Shown here piece by piece: positions 54,893 through 62,859 of a stretch of 64,000 bases of DNA. The DNA is from an uncultured Eubacteriales bacterium (GTDB lineage Bacteria; Bacillota; Clostridia; Christensenellales; DTU072): positions 124,001 to 188,000 of the forward strand of contig CASFAV010000004.1 in NCBI GenBank assembly GCA_949292905.1, written 5' to 3'. The first letter of the stretch is position 1, and the number at the start of each line of letters is the position of its first letter. The translations under genes were made by a program, and so were the position numbers. The notes beneath the pieces were generated by a model. It saw only the letters and a program-made list of their open reading frames with translations, ran no database searches and had not been told where the DNA came from.

Positions 54893-54948
54893 GTAAATGC
54901 GTATGTGTTCCGTGCGTGTCGCGCGCGCATACCGTCAGGAGGATCGAT

Positions 54949-56364
54949 ATGGCAAAACAAGCACCCCTCACTACTTCAAAAATGTTCACCGCCCACTGGA
55001 CGGAACGCGACGAAGCGGTACTCGTCGACTTGTTGCAACGCAAGATCAAAGAGCTTAAATGGGATATGCGCGACTGCGACTCTCCCTACGCGCGCGCCAA
55101 ACTCAAGAATACCAGAGCCGAGTATAAGAAGCTTCTGGATAAAGTGCAGCGCGGCGATTACGATCCCAATATCCTCGCGGCAGAGATGCAGTCCCATGCC
55201 GCTTACAATACTTTACAGCGCGAGAGGCGCGAGCAGTCCCTCGGCAAATACGTGGACGCATATTCGGACGTCAATTTCGACTTCGAATCCTACTTCAAAA
55301 AGACCCGTTATTTCGGCGCGGCGTGCCCTCTCGTGATGATGATACTCATCATCGCGCTCGTGGCGATAATGCTGTGTTCCGCCTTCCTCTCCCCCGACAC
55401 GATATCGAATATCGAATACAACATGTCGGGCGACATCAATATGTCGTTGACCTCCATAGGCTACATCAAGCTCGGACCCAACGAGCTGGATTTCCAGGTA
55501 GACAACGACGGTAACTGGCCTACCGGCACCTGGGCAGACGCTTCCGAGATGTACGCGCAAGGCGAAAAATACGAGGACGCAAACCACCAGATCCCCGATA
55601 AGGTATGGCTCTATGCCGATCTCCACATGACTTCGATCAACGTCACGGTATTCGACGTCATCAAAGCCTGGTTCCGCACCCCCATGCTCAGCGATACCCG
55701 TATCGACATCATAGAAAATCTCGACTCGATGCAGGGCACCAGTTGGTACTATCAACGTTTCATGCGCGAAAGAAGCGACAATATCGCGATAGAGAAAGAC
55801 GAAAACGGCGACTACAACGCTCTCAATATAGTAAGACACATCGCTACTTACGGCACCATTATCTTCCTTATCGCCGCCCTCATACTTTGCGCGGTGGAGC
55901 TGGTGATCGATATCGGCAGACTGTTCAGTTACACTTCGAGACGCGTGCACGTCATACCTATACTGATACTGTTATTTATGGCGCTTTCGTTCATTTCGCC
56001 CGCCTTCCTCGAACTGACGGAACTGAGCGGAGACAGTATTTCGACGGCGCTTGCCAATTACTTCACCGTATATTGGGAAGACTTTATCAACGGCGAGAAC
56101 ATTTTGACGTGTTTCAACATGCTGTATATGTTCCTGCTGGCAATACCTTTCGTGATAATATTGCTGCCTCTCATCTTCCGCAACCGCGCGGCAAAGACGG
56201 TGGCTTACGTGCCGAAGGGCAACAAGAAACACACTTACGCGGGACAGAAGAAGCCCACGAAGGCGGGACAGCCCGGCGACCCGCACGCCCTCAGAAATTC
56301 GAAAGGCAAAGTCGCTCGCGCGGGTTCGCGTTCGCCGACCACGTCCTCCGTACCGCGGCGATGA
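54949..56364 (+). CDS. Four-helix membrane protein of unknown function
   Basis: A 471-residue protein I do not recognise. Residues 1-110 are charged and helical, likely a cytoplasmic coiled coil (LLQRKIKELKWDM; NTRAEYKKLLDKVQRGD). Four membrane segments follow, at about residues 125-150, 300-325, 335-360 and 390-415. The ~150-residue loop between the first two (NMSGDINMSLTSIGYIKLG to NGDYNAL) is probably extracellular. The C-terminus is a ~55-residue basic tail (KGNKKHTYAGQKKPTKAG). ATG 54949 has AGGAGG six bases upstream and is preferred over an earlier ATG without one. It is first in the transcription unit with cysE and cysS, 88 bases before cysE, but shares no obvious function with them. 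Confidence 0.8.
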   Translation: MAKQAPLTTSKMFTAHWTERDEAVLVDLLQRKIKELKWDMRDCDSPYARAKLKNTRAEYKKLLDKVQRGDYDPNILAAEMQSHAAYNTLQRERREQSLGKYVDAYSDVNFDFESYFKKTRYFGAACPLVMMILIIALVAIMLCSAFLSPDTISNIEYNMSGDINMSLTSIGYIKLGPNELDFQVDNDGNWPTGTWADASEMYAQGEKYEDANHQIPDKVWLYADLHMTSINVTVFDVIKAWFRTPMLSDTRIDIIENLDSMQGTSWYYQRFMRERSDNIAIEKDENGDYNALNIVRHIATYGTIIFLIAALILCAVELVIDIGRLFSYTSRRVHVIPILILLFMALSFISPAFLELTELSGDSISTALANYFTVYWEDFINGENILTCFNMLYMFLLAIPFVIILLPLIFRNRAAKTVAYVPKGNKKHTYAGQKKPTKAGQPGDPHALRNSKGKVARAGSRSPTTSSVPRR

Positions 56365-56403
56365 TGACGGCGCTATAAACCGTTAGAAGCAAAAGCACAT
56401 CGG

Positions 56404-56427
56404 GAATGGAGGCAAAAGCCTTCATTC
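56404..56427 (+). other. Stem-loop between the membrane protein gene and cysE
   Basis: GAATGGAGGC pairs with GCCTTCATTC (one mismatch) around AAAA. No T-run follows, so it is not a standard terminator; it may be a processing or attenuation element. It lies 26 bases before the cysE ATG, which has no clear SD. Confidence 0.45.
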
Positions 56428-56452
56428 TCGCATAATATAAACCTATAAGACT

Positions 56453-57166
56453 ATGTTCGAACATCTGAAAAAAGATATACAGGCGGCGTTGGACAAAGAT
56501 CCCGCCGCAAAATCCAAATGGGAAGTTTTATTTACGTATTCGGGCGTCAAAGCGCTCTTCTACTATCGTATCGCGCATAAACTGCATATACGCGGGCACA
56601 GACTTCTCGCACGAATACTGAGCCAGCGTGCGCGCCGCAAAACGGGTATAGAGATCCATCCCGGCGCGGTGATCGGGGAAGGCTTGTTCATAGACCACGG
56701 CGCGGGCGTAGTCATCGGCGAAACCACAGAGATCGGCGACAACGTGACTATTTATCAGGGAGTCACGCTCGGCGGAACGGGCAAGGACGTCGGCAAGCGC
56801 CACCCTACCATCGGCAACAACGTCATGATAAGCGCGGGCGCGAAGATCCTCGGACCCGTCGTTATCGGCGACAACAGCAAAGTGGGCGCAGGTTCGGTTG
56901 TACTCAAAAACGTACCGCCTCATTCCACTATCGTCGGCGTACCCGGCAGAGTGGTCAGGATGTACGGCGAGAAATACAACGATCTCGACCAGAAGCTTCC
57001 CGACCCGATCCTCGAGGAATTCGCCCGCCTCAACAAGCGCATAATCACGCTCGAAGAAAAGCTCGGCGTGAATTCCTGCAAGTATTCCATTTCCAACGAA
57101 ATACCCGCGGACTCCGTCGCCGCTTCCTGCGACGCGCCCGGCCGCGACGATCGCAAGAAATCTTAA
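56453..57166 (+). CDS. cysE: Serine O-acetyltransferase
   Basis: Acetylates L-serine with acetyl-CoA, the first step of cysteine synthesis. The 237-residue protein has the short Bacillus-type CysE plan: N-terminal helices (FTYSGVKALFYYRIAHKLH) followed by left-handed beta-helix hexapeptide repeats (GIEIHPGAVIGEGLFIDHG, GETTEIGDNVTIYQGVTLGG) and the active-site segment KRHPTIGNN. The C-terminal tail after VPGRVVRM is longer than usual and variable. It is followed 33 bases later by cysS, the pairing seen in Bacillus. Confidence 0.95.
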   Translation: MFEHLKKDIQAALDKDPAAKSKWEVLFTYSGVKALFYYRIAHKLHIRGHRLLARILSQRARRKTGIEIHPGAVIGEGLFIDHGAGVVIGETTEIGDNVTIYQGVTLGGTGKDVGKRHPTIGNNVMISAGAKILGPVVIGDNSKVGAGSVVLKNVPPHSTIVGVPGRVVRMYGEKYNDLDQKLPDPILEEFARLNKRIITLEEKLGVNSCKYSISNEIPADSVAASCDAPGRDDRKKS

Positions 57167-57199
57167 CGCTTCCGCACGATAGCGGAAAACGAGGACATT

Positions 57200-58600
57200 A
57201 TGCTGAAATTTTACAATACGCTTACGCGCACCAAAGAAGAATTCCGTCCGTTGAACGGCAACACCGTGACGATGTATTCGTGCGGACCCACGGTGTACAA
57301 CTACGCGCACATAGGCAATTTGCGCACGTACATATTCATGGACCTTATCCGCCGCACCCTCAGATACGAAGGATATAAGCTGAAGGGCGTCATGAACATA
57401 ACGGACGTGGGGCATCTCATGGCGGACTCCGACGACGGAGAAGACAAGATGGCGGTAGCCTCCCGCGAGCAGAACAAGACTCCGTGGGAGATAGCCGAGC
57501 AATACACGAAGGTCTTTTTCGAAGATCTCGCAAAGCTCAACATCTCGAAGCCCGAGATAATCGCCAAAGCCACCGAGCACATACCCGAGATGATCGACTA
57601 CGTCAAGGCTCTGGAAGAAGGCGGAGTCAGTTACGAGACGTCCGACGGCATCTATTTCGACATTTCGAAATTCCCGAGATACGGCTGCCTCAGCCGCGCG
57701 AATATCGAAGAACAGCTTGCGGGCGCGCGCGTAGAAGTGAACGACGAAAAGCGTCATCCCGCCGACTTCGCGCTTTGGAAAAAAGCCGATCCTCTGCACA
57801 TAATGCAGTGGGAGAGCCCCTGGGGAAAGGGATACCCCGGCTGGCATATCGAGTGCTCGGCGATGAGCCGCAAATATCTCGGAGAATGCTTCGACATACA
57901 CTCCGGCGGCGTGGACCACATACCCATCCACCACGAGAACGAGATCGCGCAGAACGAAGTGCTCACCGGCAAACAGAGCGTGCGCTTCTGGATGCACGGC
58001 GAATTCATGCTCGTCAACAACGGCAAGATGAGCAAGAGCCTCGGCAACACCTATACCGTAGCCGATCTCGAAAAGAAGGGATACGACCCGCTCGACTTCC
58101 GCTTCTTCTGCCTGAATACCCATTACCGTAAGAAGCTCAACTTCACCTTCGAAGGTCTGGACGCGGCGAAAACAAGCAGAGAACGTCTCGCTCAGGCGCT
58201 CGCGCAACACAAGGCTTCTCCTGCCGCCGCCGACAAGGCGGTAACAGAAAAACTGCGCGACGATTTCCGCCGCGCGATCGAGGACGATATCAACGTGCCT
58301 CTCGCTTTGGGGATACTGTTCACGGCGATAAAGGAGCCTAAATCAAAAGATATTTACGAGCTGGCGCTTGAATTCGACAAGATATTCGGGCTCTCCTTCG
58401 ACAAGATAAAAGCGGCGGAAGCGGTCAAAGAAGAAGCCGTCGAGATACCCGACGAGATAGCTTCTCTCGTCAAGGCGCGCGCCGAAGCGAAAGCTTCCAA
58501 GAACTACGCGCTTGCCGACGAGATCCGCGCCGAGATAGCGAAGAAGGGCTACAACGTGCTCGACACGCGCGACGGCGTGAAAGTCACGCCCGTGAAATAG
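57200..58600 (+). CDS. cysS: Cysteinyl-tRNA synthetase
   Basis: Charges tRNA-Cys. The 466-residue class I enzyme has the HIGH-type motif (PTVYNYAHIGNLR), KMSKS (NNGKMSKSLGN), and the zinc ligands: Cys28 (MYSCGP), the Cys in WHIECSAMS, and the His and Glu of HHENEIAQ. The C-terminal DALR-type helices and an ADEIRAEI segment complete the usual length. AGGA stands a few bases before the ATG. It forms a unit with cysE, so cysteine synthesis and use are co-expressed. I saw no T-box leader upstream of cysE or cysS. Confidence 0.97.
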   Translation: MLKFYNTLTRTKEEFRPLNGNTVTMYSCGPTVYNYAHIGNLRTYIFMDLIRRTLRYEGYKLKGVMNITDVGHLMADSDDGEDKMAVASREQNKTPWEIAEQYTKVFFEDLAKLNISKPEIIAKATEHIPEMIDYVKALEEGGVSYETSDGIYFDISKFPRYGCLSRANIEEQLAGARVEVNDEKRHPADFALWKKADPLHIMQWESPWGKGYPGWHIECSAMSRKYLGECFDIHSGGVDHIPIHHENEIAQNEVLTGKQSVRFWMHGEFMLVNNGKMSKSLGNTYTVADLEKKGYDPLDFRFFCLNTHYRKKLNFTFEGLDAAKTSRERLAQALAQHKASPAAADKAVTEKLRDDFRRAIEDDINVPLALGILFTAIKEPKSKDIYELALEFDKIFGLSFDKIKAAEAVKEEAVEIPDEIASLVKARAEAKASKNYALADEIRAEIAKKGYNVLDTRDGVKVTPVK

Positions 58601-58604
58601 CGCC

Positions 58605-59294
58605 ATGCTCAAATGCCCGTACTGCAGGGTGGAGATATCCACCCGCACGGAATTCTGTCCCCTCTGCCACGCGAAGCTGACGGACGTCGGCAACACGCGC
58701 GCGGATATGAAAAAGACCGAGGTCGCATATCCCAAGCGGGGCAAACTTCCCTTCCTGTCGGGCAATCTTTTCGATAAAATATATCTGCTTTTCTGGCTGA
58801 CTTTCACGGTGGTCTTCGTGCTTACCGAGTCTTTTATTACCGAAAATCCGCGTATTTGCTGGATGGTCTCGAGTCTTCTGCTCTACCTTTATATTCTCAT
58901 TCGCGTCACATTGCGCGGCGGCAGTTATTTCCCGCAGAAAATAACCGCTCACGCCATACTGCTTTCCATAGTCGTATCCACTTTCAGCGGCGTGATCTCG
59001 GAGCCCATAGTGATATTCGAATTCGTGTTGCCCTCGGTATATCTCGCGTCGCTTCTCGCGATAAGCGTTTTCATCGCCATCAACTACAAGCACCCCGACA
59101 GATACCTGCTCAATATCATTTCGATAGGTCTTTTGAGCGTGCTTCCCTTCCTCATCGTAATGGTCACCGACAGGCACGCCAACCCCATAATGTCGGCGGT
59201 CACCCTCTCGCTCGGCATCACCGCCATAGCGGTCACCTGCATATTCAAGGCACGACATATCGTCAACGAGCTCAAAAGAAAATTCCATATCTAG
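58605..59294 (+). CDS. Zinc-ribbon membrane protein (DUF6320-like)
   Basis: A 229-residue protein starting MLKCPYCRVEI, with a second CPLC pair at residues 18-21: a four-cysteine zinc ribbon at the N-terminus. After a ~30-residue linker it has about six membrane segments (LLFWLTFTVVFVL onward) and a short basic C-terminal tail. This matches a family of small zinc-ribbon multi-pass proteins that is widespread in Clostridia (DUF6320-like, from memory). The function is unknown. It begins five bases after cysS ends and is followed by a terminator, so it is the last gene of the unit. Confidence 0.78.
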   Translation: MLKCPYCRVEISTRTEFCPLCHAKLTDVGNTRADMKKTEVAYPKRGKLPFLSGNLFDKIYLLFWLTFTVVFVLTESFITENPRICWMVSSLLLYLYILIRVTLRGGSYFPQKITAHAILLSIVVSTFSGVISEPIVIFEFVLPSVYLASLLAISVFIAINYKHPDRYLLNIISIGLLSVLPFLIVMVTDRHANPIMSAVTLSLGITAIAVTCIFKARHIVNELKRKFHI

Positions 59295-59320
59295 CTTGTC
59301 CCGCCCGGGATTTTACGGAA

Positions 59321-59348
59321 AAAGCGCCCCGTCTTATCGGGGCGCTTT
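59321..59348. terminator. Bidirectional terminator between convergent genes
   Basis: AAAGCGCCCCG (59321-59331) pairs perfectly with CGGGGCGCTTT (59338-59348). T-rich sequence follows on the plus strand, and a run of five T follows on the minus strand, where it would terminate the kinase gene. Confidence 0.8.
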
Positions 59349-59418
59349 CCGTTATTTCGTTTGCCGAATATTTTCGTCCGGGTAACCGTGACCACGCTTT
59401 CGGGTCACTATACCGCGA

Positions 59419-60249
59419 TCAGTCGCTTATGCTTATCTTGGTATAAGGCACCCTGTCTTCCAGCACGTCGCGGATACCGTATTTGCTGTTGGCTATCATG
59501 ACCGTGGTCCCCTGTCTCACGGGGTCCTTGACGTATTCGAGCTTGGCTCTCGCGCCGTTGGCGCCCTTCCTGCTCGCGCCGTCGCAGTAATGCTGATAGT
59601 ATTCGATATTTTCTATGACTTCCTCCGCGGTGGCGCCCGTTATGTGCCTTACCAGCGTGTCGGCGTTATGGATATCCGTGTATATCCCGTCCAGCCCCGA
59701 CAATATGAGAAGGTATTTAGGTCTCACGAGGCAGGCGATCTGACTTGCGGTTTCGTCGTTGTCTATGCACTCCACAACTTTGGAATGCGAACAACGCAAA
59801 GCCTGTATTTCCATTTTGCGGTTCTCCTCGGAGCACACGGGGTCGTTATAGTTTATTATCGGGATCGCTCCCTGAAGCGGGCAACGCAGAAGCGCCGCTT
59901 TAAGGTGCTCCCTTTTCATCGGGTCGTTGAAATGCTGATGCTCGACGAGAAACTGGCGGAGCGAATACCTCGAATCCATGAATCTTCTGTAGGTTTCGAT
60001 AAGTATGGATTGCCCCTGAGCCGCATAGTCGGTCTTGATGTCCGCGTAGTCTCCTCTCAATTCGTTGCCCACGCGGTGTATGTAATCGAGCCTGCCTATC
60101 TCGGTAGCGCCCGAAGTCACCCACATGTAGCCCGGCTTCAGCTCGCGGCTTATGCGCGCTATCACGTTGTAGTCTATGTCGTTGTTGGCTTTGTCGATGA
60201 GCGCCATCGAGCCTATCTTGCCCACAAGTTCAATATCGAACGCTGTCAT
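59419..60249 (-). CDS. Amino acid kinase family protein, distantly glutamate-5-kinase-like
   Basis: A 276-residue protein with a recognisable but diverged ProB-type amino acid kinase domain: KIGSMALID near the N-terminus in place of KVGSSLL, WVTSGATEIG (cf. VSSGAIAAG), IPIINYNDPVCSEE (cf. VPIINENDTV), DNDETASQIACLV with LLILSGLDGIYT (cf. LLLTDVDGLYT) and GASRKGANGARAKL (cf. GTGGMxTKL). It lacks the PUA domain. The altered substrate loops suggest a carboxylate or amino acid substrate other than glutamate. It has its own promoter and a GGAGGAATAAGGA SD. It is not next to proA, so proline synthesis is not implied. Confidence 0.75.
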   Translation of the reverse strand: MTAFDIELVGKIGSMALIDKANNDIDYNVIARISRELKPGYMWVTSGATEIGRLDYIHRVGNELRGDYADIKTDYAAQGQSILIETYRRFMDSRYSLRQFLVEHQHFNDPMKREHLKAALLRCPLQGAIPIINYNDPVCSEENRKMEIQALRCSHSKVVECIDNDETASQIACLVRPKYLLILSGLDGIYTDIHNADTLVRHITGATAEEVIENIEYYQHYCDGASRKGANGARAKLEYVKDPVRQGTTVMIANSKYGIRDVLEDRVPYTKISISD

Positions 60250-60288
60250 TCCTTATTCCTCCCGCGAGCGGCTTGCCCGCGCTCTATG

Positions 60289-60317
60289 ATTATATCCGTT
60301 TTGACCGCCGCCGTCAA
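60289..60317 (-). promoter_or_regulatory. Sigma-A promoter of the amino acid kinase gene
   Basis: Minus strand TTGACG (60317-60312), 17-bp spacer, TATAAT (60294-60289). The -35 overlaps the queH stop codon (TGA). Confidence 0.85.
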
Positions 60318-60907
60318 TTCTTTCTCTCGGAATATACGCAACCGCAATAATTCTGACGATAAAGCCCGTATTCCCGGCTCAACTCCAGCGAACGCTTGTA
60401 GCCGTCCTTCTTCTTGAAATCGCTTCTCAGATATTTCGCGCCGAATATTTCCGCCATTTCGTCGCCTACCGAATTTATGACGGCGGCGTCTTTCAGGGGG
60501 CTCAGCGTGAGAGTCGTGGCAAAATAATCGTATCCGCCCGCCGCCGCTTCGCGCGCCGTCGCCCCGAGCCTCAGGAAAAAACATATCCTGCACCGTCTGC
60601 CCCTCTCCGGCTCGTTTTCGAGTCCGCGCGTTCTGTCGAGAAAAAGCTCTCCGTCGTATCCGGCGTCCTTCATCTCCACTCCGTATATCTTACAGAGCCG
60701 CATGAGTTCGTCCCGCCTTTTCGCGTACTCGTCCGCGCGCGTTATATTAGGATTACAATAGTACGCGGTCAGCCTGAAATGAGGCGCGAGATATTCTATG
60801 CACGCGCTCGCGCATGGCGCGCAACAACAATGCAGGAGAAGTTTGGGTTTCTCCCCCGCCGCGTCCAGTTCGGCTATCAGTTTTTCAGTTTCGGCAGAAT
60901 AGTTCAT
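60314..60907 (-). CDS. queH: Epoxyqueuosine reductase QueH
   Basis: QueH reduces epoxyqueuosine to queuosine in tRNA, replacing the unrelated QueG in many Bacillota. The 197-residue protein has LLLHCCCAPCAS, the RGRRCRICFFLRL cysteine pair, TTLTLSPLKDA, and the strongly conserved ending FKKKDGYKRSLELS then EYGLYRQNYCGCVYS. The cysteines provide the Fe-S cluster and active site. The ATG at 60907 lies six bases after a -10 element, with no room for an SD, so translation is probably leaderless. Confidence 0.96.
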   Translation of the reverse strand: MNYSAETEKLIAELDAAGEKPKLLLHCCCAPCASACIEYLAPHFRLTAYYCNPNITRADEYAKRRDELMRLCKIYGVEMKDAGYDGELFLDRTRGLENEPERGRRCRICFFLRLGATAREAAAGGYDYFATTLTLSPLKDAAVINSVGDEMAEIFGAKYLRSDFKKKDGYKRSLELSREYGLYRQNYCGCVYSERKN

Positions 60908-60913
60908 ACCGCT

Positions 60914-60942
60914 ATTCTATTCGCTCTCGACTGCCCTGTCAA
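60914..60942 (-). promoter_or_regulatory. Sigma-A promoter of queH (leaderless configuration)
   Basis: Minus strand TTGACA (60942-60937), 17-bp spacer, TAGAAT (60919-60914). Seven bases beyond the -10 is the A of the queH ATG. Confidence 0.8.
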
Positions 60943-60959
60943 GTTTAACGAGGAACGTC

Positions 60960-60988
60960 TTGCAAAACGGCTTCTTTTTTGGTATCAT
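60960..60988 (+). promoter_or_regulatory. Sigma-A-like promoter of the GH2 gene
   Basis: TTGCAA (60960-60965), 17-bp spacer, TATCAT (60983-60988), divergent from the queH promoter in a 120-bp gap. The leader would be about 33 bases and includes GGAGGG at 61014-61019. Confidence 0.6.
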
Positions 60989-61027
60989 AGTTTTATTCGA
61001 TATACTATTACGCGGAGGGTGCGACTT

Positions 61028-62788
61028 ATGGCAAGCAAACAGATTTTCGACAGACTTATCACCGATTTCGGCAAGGACGTGGACGTCGGTTGTCCGCTGC
61101 CCGAATACCCCCGTCCGCAACTCAAGCGCGACAGCTACCTTTCTCTCAACGGCGAATGGGATTACGCCATTTGCCCGAAAAACGTCCTCCCGAAAGGCTA
61201 TGACGGCAAAATACTCGTGCCCTTTTCACCGGAATGTATTTTGAGCGGCGTCGAACGTATCGTCACTCCCGACGACGTGCTTTATTACAGGCGCGCGTTT
61301 AGCTTGCCCGACGGCTTCAACCGCGGCAGAGTGCTTCTCAATTTCGGCGCCGTGGATTATTATTCCGTAGTTCGCGTGAACGGTAAGGAAGTCGCGCGGC
61401 ATCGCGGCGGATATTTCCCCTTCTCCGTCGACGTGACCGACGCGCTGAAAAAGGGCGAAAACACTCTCGAAGTCGAAGTCACCGACCCCACCGACACCGC
61501 TCCGCAGGCACGCGGAAAACAAAAGCTCAAACGCGGCGGCATATTCTATACGCCGCAGTCCGGGATATGGCAATCGGTTTGGCTCGAATCCGTCCCCGCA
61601 AACTACGTGCAGGAGCTGTATATCACCCCCGACTTCGACGCCAAAGAAGTCAATTTCCGTATCATCGCTTCCGCAAGCGGTCAGAACGCTTCCGTCAAAG
61701 TCACCGACAACGGCTTCCTCGTGACGGGCGGCGTGACGGACTTGAACGGCGAATGCACCGTCAGACTCGAAGGCTTCACCCCCTGGACGCCCGAAAATCC
61801 CCACCTCTACGACGTGGAGATAATGCTCGGAGAAGACAAAATATACTCCTATTTCGGTATGCGCAAGTTCTCGGTAGGCAAGGACGAGAAGGGTATCATG
61901 CGCCTTATGCTGAACAACAAGCCCTATTTCCACAACGGTCTGCTCGATCAGGGCTACTGGAGCGACGGTCTGTATACCGCGCCCTCGGACGAAGCGATGA
62001 TCTACGACATCAAGCTCGCCAAATACATGGGCTTCAATATGCTCAGAAAGCACATCAAAATCGAGCCCCTGCGCTGGTACTATCACTGCGACAGGCTGGG
62101 CATGCTCGTGTGGCAGGACATGATCAACGGCGGCAAAGGCGCCAACACGGTCTTGAACGGAATTCGCGGGTTCCTTCACCTTCCGATAAAAGACAATAAC
62201 TACGCCGCATGCGGCAGGCAGGACGCCGAAGGGCGCAAAGAATATTACGTGGACGCGGAACGTACCGTAAAAGGTCTTTACAACTGCGTATCCGTCGCGG
62301 TGTGGGTGCCGTTCAACGAAAGCTGGGGACAGTTCGACGCGCTGAAAGCCACCGATTTCGTACGCGCTCTGGACCCCACCAGACCTATCGACCACGCGAG
62401 CGGCTGGCACGATCAGGGCGGCGGCGATTTCAAATCGCTGCACATCTATTTCCGTCCCGTCACCCTGCCGCGCAAAGGCGTGGGCGAAAGAGTCATAGTC
62501 CTTTCCGAATTCGGCGGATATTCGGTGGGCGTGGAAGGACACGTCTTCAATAAGTCCAAAAGTTTCGGCTATAAAAAGTTCAACGATCTCGGTACGTTCG
62601 ACAACGCCTATCACGCGCTTTTCGCTAAAGAAATACTTCCTCTTATCCCCGAAGGGCTGTCCGCTACGGTATATACCCAGCTTACCGACGTCGAAGACGA
62701 GATCAACGGTCTTATCACCTACGACAGGAAGGTAGTCAAAGTGGATATGGAGCGCATGCGGGAGCTTAACAAAAAATTGAAACTGTAA
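61028..62788 (+). CDS. GH2 family glycosidase (beta-galactosidase/beta-glucuronidase type)
   Basis: A 586-residue glycoside hydrolase. The jelly-roll sugar-binding domain (LNGEWDYAICPKN, VNGKEVARHRGGYFPFSVDVT) is followed by an Ig-like domain (FTPWTPENPHLYDVEI) and a TIM barrel. The acid/base is Glu431 in WVPFNESWGQ and the nucleophile Glu494 in VLSEFGGYS, with PENPHLY and LGMLVWQDM typical of the family. There is no signal peptide, so it is probably cytoplasmic. The short form without C-terminal accessory domains leaves the sugar specificity open. ATG 61028 has GGAGGG eight bases upstream; the long in-frame extension upstream overlaps the divergent queH gene and promoters and is rejected. 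Monocistronic. Confidence 0.92.
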   Translation: MASKQIFDRLITDFGKDVDVGCPLPEYPRPQLKRDSYLSLNGEWDYAICPKNVLPKGYDGKILVPFSPECILSGVERIVTPDDVLYYRRAFSLPDGFNRGRVLLNFGAVDYYSVVRVNGKEVARHRGGYFPFSVDVTDALKKGENTLEVEVTDPTDTAPQARGKQKLKRGGIFYTPQSGIWQSVWLESVPANYVQELYITPDFDAKEVNFRIIASASGQNASVKVTDNGFLVTGGVTDLNGECTVRLEGFTPWTPENPHLYDVEIMLGEDKIYSYFGMRKFSVGKDEKGIMRLMLNNKPYFHNGLLDQGYWSDGLYTAPSDEAMIYDIKLAKYMGFNMLRKHIKIEPLRWYYHCDRLGMLVWQDMINGGKGANTVLNGIRGFLHLPIKDNNYAACGRQDAEGRKEYYVDAERTVKGLYNCVSVAVWVPFNESWGQFDALKATDFVRALDPTRPIDHASGWHDQGGGDFKSLHIYFRPVTLPRKGVGERVIVLSEFGGYSVGVEGHVFNKSKSFGYKKFNDLGTFDNAYHALFAKEILPLIPEGLSATVYTQLTDVEDEINGLITYDRKVVKVDMERMRELNKKLKL

Positions 62789-62812
62789 TATCCTTATACC
62801 GAAAAAAGAAGC

Positions 62813-62845
62813 GGGCTCGTCTTGCGACGAGCCCGTCGTTTTTTT
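62813..62845. terminator. Bidirectional terminator between GH2 and phosphoesterase genes
   Basis: GGGCTCGTC (62813-62821) pairs with GACGAGCCC (62826-62834). On the plus strand GTCG and seven T follow (62839-62845); on the minus strand TTCTTTTTT follows the stem. Confidence 0.88.
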
Positions 62846-62859
62846 GCGCAAAAAACTCG

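Noticed and set aside
56365..56452. T-box or cysteine-responsive leader before cysE
   Set aside because: Only 88 bases are available, and neither the T-box consensus core nor an antiterminator/terminator pair is visible. Only a simple stem-loop is present.
60779..61027. 83-residue N-terminal extension of the GH2 enzyme
   Set aside because: It overlaps queH and both divergent promoters. The ATG at 61028 has a strong SD and matches the usual start of the sugar-binding domain.
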